This document shows, piece by piece, positions 14,931 through 22,134 of a stretch of 32,843 nucleotides of DNA. Position 1 is the first letter of the stretch; each line of letters starts with the position of its first letter. Below the pieces are notes generated by a model. It had not been told where the DNA came from and ran no database searches. It saw only the letters and a list, made by a program, of their open reading frames with translations. A program made the translations under genes and the position numbers. Source of the stretch: Lentisphaeria bacterium (GTDB lineage Bacteria; Verrucomicrobiota; Lentisphaeria; JABSQK01; CAJWLW01); contig JASLZG010000010.1 of the NCBI GenBank assembly GCA_030754995.1, positions 291-33,133 on the forward strand, written 5' to 3'.

Positions 14931-16907
14931 ATGAACACCTGTCACGACATTGAAACGCTCCTGACCGACTACGCGCTCGATGAGCTCGACGCCGGCCGCG
15001 CTGCTGCGGTCGGCGAGCATCTCGCCGACTGCCCAGCCTGCCAGGCCGTGCTTGACGATATCCGCCAGGTCGTCTCGACCGTCAGCACGGCGTTTCCCGT
15101 CGACAGCTCGGTTCCGAATCGCCTGGCGGCTGAGCGAATCGCCGCAATCACGGCGCCGGCCACCGCCGCCCCGGCCTCCGATACCGGGGCGAAGCCGCTG
15201 CTCTCAATGATCTGGCGCTCGCCCGCCCTCCGGCTCGCCGCCGCAGTGATATTGGTGTTCGGGCTGGCGGCAATAATCATGCAGCGGGGTGACCCGACTG
15301 CTGACTTCGCTCGGCAAGGTCCGCAGAAAAGCACGGAAATGGCCGATGCCGCCACCGCTGCTGATGAACCGGTGGCGATCGCCGCGGTTGTCGAGCTCCA
15401 AGGCGACCCGATCGCCCAGGCAGACTCCGCAAGGCCGGCCGGTGCGGAGTTCCCGACGAAATTGTCCAGCGTTCGTGAGCTCGCATTTGACTCGCCCGCG
15501 GCATCCGCCAGTGTGGCTGTCGACACTGTCGCCGTCCCTGCCCGCTCGGGGAAATCCGGGGATGAATCGGATATTCTGATGACCGCCGCTGCCGATGATG
15601 CCGACGATGAGTTCACTGACATTGCCGACGCCGACGCCGGGCAGCCTCCGGCTGTTCTGGAGGCCGCCGACCTGGTGCCGGTGGCGCCCGCGGCCATCGA
15701 ACCCGGACCCGGAGGCATCGAGTTCGAGCTGGATGAAGCCGTGGAAGAAGTACAGGCTGCTGCCGGCGGGATGTTCGGGACCGAAGAGCCCGCAGGAAAG
15801 GTTCTATTCTTCGGAAACAACGTATCGGAGAGGACGGTTGCAGAACCGGCATTGACCGCCACCCTCGCGCTGCCGCCGCCCGATCCCGTTGGCGCCGGCA
15901 GTGTCGCGCTGGTTGCCGACGATGCCGAGGGGGGCCTCGACCTGTTCGAACAAGATTTTGCTCTTGTCGCGGATCCGGAGCAACCGCAGGAGATCAATAT
16001 AGCGCCGGCCGAGGTTGGTCGGCAGCAGGGTGCCGCATTGAACGTTGCCGGCAGGCCCGCAGAGGAGACGCCCGCGGCAGCCGCGGACAACCAGTCGGGC
16101 GCGATTACTCCTTCAAATGTCGCGGAAAGCCTGAACGTGTTACGCAAGAGAACGCCAAAGTTGGATCGCCTGCCCGGCGGCAAGTTGGCCGGAAAGGCCA
16201 AGCGCAAGGCCGATGATGGCGGTCGCGATGTGCTGCAACTGATGCCGGCCGACGCCAAGGATGAAATGCGCCAGGCACAGCTGCCGCCGGCGAGCCGTGG
16301 CGGGAAACGCTTCAATGCCGTCGCCGCCGCGCCGACAACCAGCATTCCACTGTCCCGTTTGCGGCACCGCCCGGCACCGCCCGAGAGTGTTGGGCGGACC
16401 CGCGTAAAGGCGGTCGCGGGAGCGACGGCATATTCGGTTGCCGGGCCGCCGGCGGGGGAGGAACCGGTCGTCATTACGCACGACTTTGCCCCCGTGCCGA
16501 ACCGCAACGTCTACGTGCTGCGCCTGGCCGTGCAGGCCGCCCGGCACCTGGCGGACGGCCTCGCCAACGTCTCTGTTCAGGTCACCTTCGACGGCGATGC
16601 GGTTGACGGTTACTACAGGCTCAATGCTGCCGCACCCGTCCCCGAGCAGGATGCCCGCAACGACCTGAACCCGGGTGAAACGGTGATCATGATCTTCGGC
16701 CTCAACATGCGGGCCGAAGACGTCCAGCGCCTCGCCACCATTGAGGTGACTTTCCGCGATCCGCTCACCGGCGTGCGGCAGACCGTGATTTCCACTTGTG
16801 ACAGCACCCATGGTTACCCCGACACCAGCCAGGCGCCCGCGGCCCTCAAGAAAGCCGTGCTTGAGGTGATCCTGGACGGCGCCACAGGCGCCGCCGGCCA
16901 GGAATAA
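14931..16907 (+). CDS. Zinc-finger anti-sigma factor with large periplasmic region
   Basis: 658 residues. The N-terminus has the zinc-binding anti-sigma (ZAS, zf-HC2) pattern with His30, Cys34 and Cys37 (HLADCPAC), expected to bind the ECF factor encoded just upstream. One transmembrane segment follows at about 101-118 (LRLAAAVILVFGLAAIIM). About 370 residues of Ala/Asp/Pro-rich low-complexity sequence and a basic segment lie beyond it. The last ~130 residues form a folded, beta-rich domain containing NVYVLRLAV, NPGETVIMIFGL and LATIEVTFRDP. The order (aliphatic strands, a YRL-like segment, a GETV strand, a final LATI-V strand) resembles the DUF3520 tail of YfbK-type vWA proteins, but no vWA domain is present. 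That resemblance is from memory and uncertain. Anti-sigma role fairly sure; the sensed signal is unknown. Confidence 0.85.
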   Translation: MNTCHDIETLLTDYALDELDAGRAAAVGEHLADCPACQAVLDDIRQVVSTVSTAFPVDSSVPNRLAAERIAAITAPATAAPASDTGAKPLLSMIWRSPALRLAAAVILVFGLAAIIMQRGDPTADFARQGPQKSTEMADAATAADEPVAIAAVVELQGDPIAQADSARPAGAEFPTKLSSVRELAFDSPAASASVAVDTVAVPARSGKSGDESDILMTAAADDADDEFTDIADADAGQPPAVLEAADLVPVAPAAIEPGPGGIEFELDEAVEEVQAAAGGMFGTEEPAGKVLFFGNNVSERTVAEPALTATLALPPPDPVGAGSVALVADDAEGGLDLFEQDFALVADPEQPQEINIAPAEVGRQQGAALNVAGRPAEETPAAAADNQSGAITPSNVAESLNVLRKRTPKLDRLPGGKLAGKAKRKADDGGRDVLQLMPADAKDEMRQAQLPPASRGGKRFNAVAAAPTTSIPLSRLRHRPAPPESVGRTRVKAVAGATAYSVAGPPAGEEPVVITHDFAPVPNRNVYVLRLAVQAARHLADGLANVSVQVTFDGDAVDGYYRLNAAAPVPEQDARNDLNPGETVIMIFGLNMRAEDVQRLATIEVTFRDPLTGVRQTVISTCDSTHGYPDTSQAPAALKKAVLEVILDGATGAAGQE

Positions 16908-16947
16908 CGAGCAACGATTGGTCGCCGTCGCGCCGGCCGCGCGGTTC

Positions 16948-16975
16948 TTGAATCGCCCCGCTCCTGAACTATTGT
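16948..16975 (+). promoter_or_regulatory. Candidate sigma-70 promoter before the TIM-barrel gene
   Basis: TTGAAT, 16 bases, TATTGT: four of six matches in each hexamer, in the 107-base gap after the anti-sigma gene. It would give a leader of about 30 bases with GAGGA before ATG 17015. Confidence 0.35.
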
Positions 16976-17014
16976 TCTGCCTGTGCTGTTCATGGTCATT
17001 ACCGAGGATTCAAG

Positions 17015-17761
17015 ATGACCGACATCTGCCGAAACCTTGGGGTTCAGAGCTACTGTTTCCGCGCTGTCGACGACCACGCCAAAGTGGCTTCGCTCGTTTG
17101 TGAGCTGGGGCTGGATGCTATCGAGTTGTGTGGTGTCCACGTTGATTTTTCGGCCCCCGACACCTTCGACGATGTCGTCAAAACCTACGAAAACGCCGGC
17201 GTCAGGATTGTTTCCATCGGCGTCCAGACCATGCGCAATCGGCCGGACCTCGAGGAGGATTTTTTCGAGTTCACCCAGCGCGCCGGATGCCGGTTCATGA
17301 GTGTCGATTTCGACATTTCAACGACGCCCGACAGCTACGAAACGGCGGCCCTGCTGGCGGAGAAGTACGATATTCACCTGGCGGTCCACAACCACGGCGG
17401 GGCGCATTGGCTGGGTAACGCCACTTCGATTGCCCACGTCTTCTCGCAGACCAGTCCACGCATCGGCTTTTGCCTCGATACTGCTTGGGCACTGCAGGCC
17501 CACGAGGATCCGCTGGCCATGGCCGGACGCTTTGGTGAGCGGTTGTACGGTGTGCACATCAAGGATTTCGTGTTCGATCGCAGCGGCACCCCTGTAGACG
17601 TGGTGGTAGGCGAGGGCAATCTCGACCTCGGAGCGTTGCAGACCGTCCTCAATGATGGCGACTTCGAAGGCTACATCGTCCTGGAATACGAGGGGGACGT
17701 CAACGACGCTGTGCCGGCATTGAAGAATTGCGTCGCGGCAGTTCGCGAACACATGGTTTGA
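17015..17761 (+). CDS. Sugar phosphate isomerase/epimerase-like TIM barrel
   Basis: 248 residues, within the range of the xylose isomerase-like TIM barrel (AP endonuclease 2) superfamily. Typical strand ends are visible: GLDAIELCGVHVDF, HLAVHNHGG (His pair), IGFCLDTAWA (Asp), LYGVHIKDF (His) and YIVLEYEGD (Glu). These supply the acidic and histidine metal ligands of sugar isomerases and epimerases of the YcjR/IolE/Hyi type, so an intact divalent-metal enzyme acting on a small sugar or hydroxy-acid is likely. The substrate is not determined. GAGGA precedes the ATG. The glycosyltransferase gene follows after 22 bases, probably in one transcript. Confidence 0.85.
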   Translation: MTDICRNLGVQSYCFRAVDDHAKVASLVCELGLDAIELCGVHVDFSAPDTFDDVVKTYENAGVRIVSIGVQTMRNRPDLEEDFFEFTQRAGCRFMSVDFDISTTPDSYETAALLAEKYDIHLAVHNHGGAHWLGNATSIAHVFSQTSPRIGFCLDTAWALQAHEDPLAMAGRFGERLYGVHIKDFVFDRSGTPVDVVVGEGNLDLGALQTVLNDGDFEGYIVLEYEGDVNDAVPALKNCVAAVREHMV

Positions 17762-17783
17762 ACGAACCGCAGGAAGTTGAGCT

Positions 17784-18749
17784 ATGAGACTGAGCGTCAT
17801 CATCCCGACCCGCAATCGCTACGAAATCCTTCGCTCGACATTGGCGGCAATGGAGAATCAAACACTCCAGAAGCATGAATTCGAGGTCATCGTTGTCGAC
17901 ACCAGCACGGACGCGTACCACCGCAAGAAAATAAACGAGCATCAGCGGCAGAAGGCGACCCTGCGTACCCTGGAATTGGACACCGACAACGTGGCTGCCG
18001 TCCGCAATTTCGGCGCCGACAATGCCGAAGGTGAGTACCTGCTGTTTCTCAACGACGACATTGTTCCGGCGGTCGACACATTGAAACAACACCTCGAGAT
18101 ACATGCCGACTCTCAAGAACGGATCGCGGTCGTTGGCAAGATCAGGTTCGCCGATCAACTGCCGAAGAGCTGTTTTGTGCACTATCTCGAAAACTCCCAC
18201 TACTACGATGCCTACAGCCAGGTGCGCCATAACCCGAATATCCTGCCGCCGATCCACGGCAATTCCTCGCTGGCGAAGGAACTGTTCAACGAGATCGGGC
18301 AATATGACGCCGACCTGTTTACCGGTTACGGCGCCGCGGCCGAAGAACTTGGCCTGCGCCTGACCAAGGCCGGTACCAGGGTCGTCTATGCTGACGGTGC
18401 GATCGGCTACCACGCGGTCGCCAAGACATTCGAGGAAGTTGCCCGGGACATGGCGGAAACCGGCGTGGAAGTGATCAAAATGTTCCGCAAGCACCCGGAG
18501 ATCGAATCGCTCAAGGACGTGGACGTTATGATAGATTCCAGCGGGGAACTGTCACGCGCAAAACTCAAAGTGCGTGCCGCCCTCACCGCCGACCCGGACT
18601 CCACCGGCATACGCTTCGCGAATTACTTTATCAAGAAGGCCCGTAACAGGGAATTTTTCGCCGGGCTGCTAATGAAATCATTTGACAAAGTGCTCAAGAT
18701 CCACTACGGCCGGGGTATGGAGGAAGGCCTGTCGAAGAAAGTGAAGTAG
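17784..18749 (+). CDS. Family 2 glycosyltransferase
   Basis: 321 residues. The GT-A fold signatures are present: N-terminal LSVIIPTRNRYEILRSTLAA, VIVVDTSTD, NVAAVRNFGADNAEG, then FLNDDI, the DXD-like metal/nucleotide-sugar site, at about residues 90-95. A later GYGAAAEELGLRLTKAG matches the ED acceptor/base region of GT2 enzymes. No transmembrane segment, so it is expected at the cytoplasmic face of the membrane or in the cytoplasm. AGGA precedes ATG 17784. Donor and acceptor are unknown; surface polysaccharide or glycan assembly is the usual role, in line with other glycan genes in the window. Its stop is one base from the stop of the convergent gene at 18751. Confidence 0.88.
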   Translation: MRLSVIIPTRNRYEILRSTLAAMENQTLQKHEFEVIVVDTSTDAYHRKKINEHQRQKATLRTLELDTDNVAAVRNFGADNAEGEYLLFLNDDIVPAVDTLKQHLEIHADSQERIAVVGKIRFADQLPKSCFVHYLENSHYYDAYSQVRHNPNILPPIHGNSSLAKELFNEIGQYDADLFTGYGAAAEELGLRLTKAGTRVVYADGAIGYHAVAKTFEEVARDMAETGVEVIKMFRKHPEIESLKDVDVMIDSSGELSRAKLKVRAALTADPDSTGIRFANYFIKKARNREFFAGLLMKSFDKVLKIHYGRGMEEGLSKKVK

Positions 18750-18750
18750 C

Positions 18751-19416
18751 TCACTTCTTTTCGGTTGTGCCGCCTTCCCCTGTGCCGCCTGCCCCTGTGC
18801 CGCCTTCCCCTGTGCCGCCTGCCGTGTCGCCCCCGGTGTCGCCGCTTAGCAACTTCTCCGTCAGCCGGCCGACATTGTCCTGGTCCGCAAGTTTCTGAAG
18901 CTTCGGGTTGGTCAAGAGTTTCAGCAGGTTCATGTTTTCGATGTCCTTCATCAACTCTTTGTCTTCAAGGAGCTCCAGAAAGGCCGGATCGGTGGCGAAG
19001 TCGGTCAACACCGAGTTCATCAGGTCGGGGTTCGACACGATCTGTTCCTGCAGCGTCGCCACATCGCCGGCATAATCCTGGCGCGGCTGCTCAATTGTTT
19101 TCTTGACGCCGTACTCGACTTTGCGGACCTCCGCCTCCGCAACGGCCATTTCACCGGCGGACTCCGATTCGATCGTGTACGTACCATCCTTGATTTCCTT
19201 GACGACACCGACAATCCTTGTGCCGTCCCGCAGTTCGATAGTTGCCTTCCGTGGTTCCGTCGTGGTGTCCGACGCCTGGGCACCAGCCGTCGGCTTGGTG
19301 CGTTGCTCACCATCGAATGCCCCCGCCGCACCGGCCAGATAGATCATTGCGAAGACCGCCGGGGCGGCCAGCCGCAACAGGCTGCCGGGGGCGTGCTGTG
19401 AAGATCGTGCTTTCAT
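18751..19416 (-). CDS. Small secreted protein with Gly-rich repeat tail
   Basis: 221 residues. A signal peptide is evident (basic start, hydrophobic LAAPAVFAMIYLAGAA, cleavage near AGA-F). A Thr/Ala-rich linker leads to a beta segment at about 58-100 (ATIELRDGTRIVGVVKEI, then GTYTIESESAG), of the kind seen in short barrels with the pattern L-x-D-G-x-x-I-x-G. A helical region (about 110-190) and a Gly/Thr/Glu tail encoded by 15-bp repeats follow. No family recognised. The ATG at 19416 overlaps, in an ATGA arrangement, the stop of a doubtful upstream frame. Likely periplasmic or surface-associated. Confidence 0.75.
   Translation of the reverse strand: MKARSSQHAPGSLLRLAAPAVFAMIYLAGAAGAFDGEQRTKPTAGAQASDTTTEPRKATIELRDGTRIVGVVKEIKDGTYTIESESAGEMAVAEAEVRKVEYGVKKTIEQPRQDYAGDVATLQEQIVSNPDLMNSVLTDFATDPAFLELLEDKELMKDIENMNLLKLLTNPKLQKLADQDNVGRLTEKLLSGDTGGDTAGGTGEGGTGAGGTGEGGTTEKK
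18766..18825 (-). repeat. Four 15-bp tandem repeats in the 3' end of a secreted protein gene
   Basis: On the plus strand the unit is TGTGCCGCCTTCCCC alternating with TGTGCCGCCTGCCCC; four copies, the last imperfect. They encode alternating GEGGT and GAGGT pentapeptides on the minus strand. Near-identical units imply recent slippage and possible length variation. Confidence 0.8.
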
Positions 19417-19853
19417 GATTCGGCTCGGTTGTTCACGTGTTCAAGTGCGAGGACACAGGCCACGCCGTTGCTGGCCAGCCGGCGGCCTCGACATCTGCCA
19501 GCCCAATCGGCAGGAAAGGGGTGGCGGCTCAAGAAGAACATACGTCTTGACCGGTGCGGCTGCAAGGCCTGCGGCGTACCATTGCTGCCTTCGCAACCAC
19601 GGCGGCGCGGCGCCGAAGCCGGCTTCAGCCTGGTCCGGCAACAGCTTTTCCGGGACCCGTGCGATACCGTGCGGGCCCGCGCCGGCCCCGATGCCGGCCT
19701 TGCCGTACCGCTGGGGCCCGTGGCTCCCGGAAAGTTGACCAAATGGCGACCGCCGGACAGTGTACAGACGGCGCTGGCAGCCGCTGCCGGGGTCGAGGCG
19801 TTGACTGCGGCAATCGGCGAAGCGGTGACGATTACGCTGCCGTCCGGGCCCAT
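19413..19853 (-). CDS. Doubtful hypothetical protein
   Basis: A 146-residue frame from ATG 19853 whose TGA overlaps the ATG of the secreted protein gene (ATGA). Codon third positions are mostly G or C as in true genes here, and the coupling is suggestive. The protein itself (Ala/Pro/Arg-rich) shows no domain, and an opposite-strand frame at 19429-19878 is about equally long. A second minus-strand frame through about 19441-19750 also reads plausibly, so a frameshifted gene is possible. The rest of this gene-poor stretch to 20103 holds only the promoter and leader of the beta-helix gene. Confidence 0.25.
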   Translation of the reverse strand: MGPDGSVIVTASPIAAVNASTPAAAASAVCTLSGGRHLVNFPGATGPSGTARPASGPARARTVSHGSRKSCCRTRLKPASAPRRRGCEGSNGTPQALQPHRSRRMFFLSRHPFPADWAGRCRGRRLASNGVACVLALEHVNNRAES

Positions 19854-19965
19854 TTCATGCCGGCAGCTTGCGCCGTAATGTGTTTTTGCGGTGACGGTGT
19901 ATGCCAGGAGGAAACGGCACGGTTGCCGCGAAATTATAACCGGCCGCGACGAGGCGAAAAAGTGC

Positions 19966-19994
19966 TTGGAAAACTGCTTTTATTTTCCTATAAT
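19966..19994 (+). promoter_or_regulatory. Strong sigma-70-like promoter for the beta-helix gene
   Basis: TTGGAA, exactly 17 bases, then a perfect TATAAT, in an AT-rich patch unlike the surroundings. The transcript would start near 20001 with a leader of about 100 bases. That leader contains a 14-bp palindrome, CATGTTTGAACATG, at 20066-20079. Confidence 0.65.
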
Positions 19995-20103
19995 GACACC
20001 AAATCATCAACATGAACAAACATGGAATTTCCGGTAACCGGCCGGATGTCCCGTCCGTTGTCGGGCATGTTTGAACATGTGCATACATGGAGGCAGGAAA
20101 AAC

Positions 20104-21885
20104 ATGCAACACATAACAACACTCTTGTGCCGGCTTGCGGCAACGACTCTCGCGCTTTGCATCATGACCGTCCTCGGCAGCACGGCACCAGCTGCAACCG
20201 TCACGGTCGACTCGGGCGGCGCTGGCGATTCGACAACTATCGCCGGTGGACTGGCGCTGGCGGGGCCAGGCGACACCGTTGAGGTCGTTGACAGTGCCAC
20301 TTACGCTGAGTTTGGTCTCACGGTGTCCGCAGGTGTCACGTTGCGGTCGACCCAGGACCCGGCGCCGACCATCACCTTCGGCCTTGGCGTTACGCTTGTG
20401 CACCTCGACGGTGGTGTCATCGACGGCTTTTCCCTGACCAACTCCGGGCTGAACATTGGGCCGTTTGACGCACTGCACACACCGGCGCTCGGGAACGCCG
20501 CGGGCGGCGGCGAAGTGAGCAACTGCTCTTTCAGCAACAACGAGGTGGGTATCCAGTTGGCTTCCGGCGGCGGCCACGTAGATGTCATCGATTGTACCTT
20601 CAACGACAATGTACTGGCGCTGACGACCGATAACGGTTCCTCTCTCTCGGCGGACATAGACGGCTGCACGTTTTCCTCGAACGGCAACAATTCGGCGATC
20701 GGTTTTTACCCGAACAACGGCGCCATTGTCATCCGATCGGAGTTTTCCAACATCACCATCGACGGCTGCCACTTCAGTGCCAACGAGACTGTGAGCCCGA
20801 ATGTTTATTCAAGCACCATCGACTCGGCTTCGTCCATCTGGGCCGGCGACCAGGGCGGCTCTGGCCTCGGCACGGGGTTGATCATCAATGGCAATCATTT
20901 CGACGGCAGCAATGACCCCCTCGGTGTCAGCATTGGCAATGTCGAACACTTTGAATTCACCAACAATGAGGTCGAGCTCCCGACCTCCTTCAACGCCGGC
21001 GCCGTCGGCGGCTCACTCGGCGATGGCGCCAGTGTGGTTTCGGGCAACAGCTTCGTCAAAGCCGGGTACATTGAGGTCGCCGGCCCGGTCGAGGCGACCT
21101 TTACCGGCAACCTTTTTGTTGGTACCCAGTACGTTTTGAAGGGTACCCGTCCCACCGCGGTGATCGTGCATCACACCTTCACCAAGCCGGTCTCCCTGAC
21201 GGAAGCCATTTTGCTCGATAATTCAGCAACACTGCGGAGCGGGCCGCCGATACCCAACGCCATTCCCCCGAACACGCCGACCATCAGGGACCACATATTT
21301 GCCGGCTTTCCGCGAGGTATCGTCCGCACGGAGCCTGGTGACTCGCTCCTGGCCTCCAGCAATTTCCCCGACGTCGGCAACGCCGACATCGGTACGGCGA
21401 TCGCCGTGCACAACGCCTACGACTCTACCGACCTCGCCTACAACGATGGCGGCATGGTTGATAACAACAACGCCGACCCGCGCTTTGTCGATCATTCCGG
21501 CGACGATTATCAGCTCGATTGCGATGCCCCGGCGAATGTCCTGAGCGACGCCAGTGACAGTGACCCCATGGGTGCTTTCCCGCAGATCGGCGGCTGTGGC
21601 GGTGGTGGTGACTGCATCCCCTGCATTGATCTCGAGGACGCTCTCTATGATGAGTTCTGCAACGAGCTGTTCAGCCAGGGCATCCCGTCGATCAGCGATG
21701 CCTGCACCCTGCTCAATCAACTGGTTGACGGTGATCTCGCCGGAATCGTCATCTGCAGCGGTGCCCAGGCCAATCCCGCCGGCGTCGAAACGGCCCAGCA
21801 ATGCAAGGATTACCTGATCGGGCAGATCAACACGTTCCTCACCTCCGTACCTGCCACGACCTGCGATATCAATCCTGTCCCGTAA
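20104..21885 (+). CDS. Secreted right-handed parallel beta-helix protein
   Basis: 593 residues from ATG 20104, preceded by GGAGG and AGGA; this start gives a normal signal peptide (hydrophobic LAATTLALCIMTVLG, cleavage near APAA-T). An ATG at 20071 has less support. The mature protein shows the irregular ~22-25-residue repeats of pectate-lyase-like beta-helices, each turn with an N/D/G-C/N-x-F motif: NCSFSNNEVGI, DCTFNDNVLAL, GCTFSSNGNNS, GCHFSANETVS, GNHFDGSN, GNSFVKAGYI, GNLFVGTQYV. The repeats end in DPRFVDHSGDDYQLD, a common closing motif of such proteins. The last ~100 residues are Cys-rich (CIPC, then six more Cys). No PEP-CTERM or LPXTG sorting signal is seen. Probably surface or extracellular; catalytic activity cannot be inferred. 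It has its own promoter and terminator. Confidence 0.88.
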   Translation: MQHITTLLCRLAATTLALCIMTVLGSTAPAATVTVDSGGAGDSTTIAGGLALAGPGDTVEVVDSATYAEFGLTVSAGVTLRSTQDPAPTITFGLGVTLVHLDGGVIDGFSLTNSGLNIGPFDALHTPALGNAAGGGEVSNCSFSNNEVGIQLASGGGHVDVIDCTFNDNVLALTTDNGSSLSADIDGCTFSSNGNNSAIGFYPNNGAIVIRSEFSNITIDGCHFSANETVSPNVYSSTIDSASSIWAGDQGGSGLGTGLIINGNHFDGSNDPLGVSIGNVEHFEFTNNEVELPTSFNAGAVGGSLGDGASVVSGNSFVKAGYIEVAGPVEATFTGNLFVGTQYVLKGTRPTAVIVHHTFTKPVSLTEAILLDNSATLRSGPPIPNAIPPNTPTIRDHIFAGFPRGIVRTEPGDSLLASSNFPDVGNADIGTAIAVHNAYDSTDLAYNDGGMVDNNNADPRFVDHSGDDYQLDCDAPANVLSDASDSDPMGAFPQIGGCGGGGDCIPCIDLEDALYDEFCNELFSQGIPSISDACTLLNQLVDGDLAGIVICSGAQANPAGVETAQQCKDYLIGQINTFLTSVPATTCDINPVP

Positions 21886-21908
21886 AGCCCGTTCCAACTT
21901 TACCGCTG

Positions 21909-21947
21909 GCGGCGCATCTGATTGTTTCGGATGCGCCGCTTTTTTTT
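21909..21947 (+). terminator. Rho-independent terminator of the beta-helix gene
   Basis: A 12-bp stem, GCGGCGCATCTG with CGGATGCGCCGC (one G-T pair), 7-base loop, then eight T, 24 bases after the stop codon. Confidence 0.92.
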
Positions 21948-22134
21948 GACTCGCCGTTTCATGTCATCGTCACTGGCCGCGCTGCCCATGACGGAACAGA
22001 TGCCGGTAGTGCCCAGCACACCGTGCCGGAGCTTGATGACGCGAGGCGACCCGAAAACCCAACCTGCTTCTGATCAACCAGTGTCATGGGCAGTTGACTT
22101 ACAAAAGCGGCGTTGTGGCAGGAGAAGCGGCGGC

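Noticed and set aside
14969-16507. 512-codon minus-strand open frame
   Set aside because: Exactly antisense to the anti-sigma gene, composed mostly of Ser/Ala/Pro/Arg as expected from a GC-rich complement. The sense strand has ZAS and TM features.
18766-18825. Tandem repeats considered as a CRISPR or regulatory repeat array
   Set aside because: The units are 15 bp, contiguous and in frame, with no spacers; they simply encode a Gly-rich tail.
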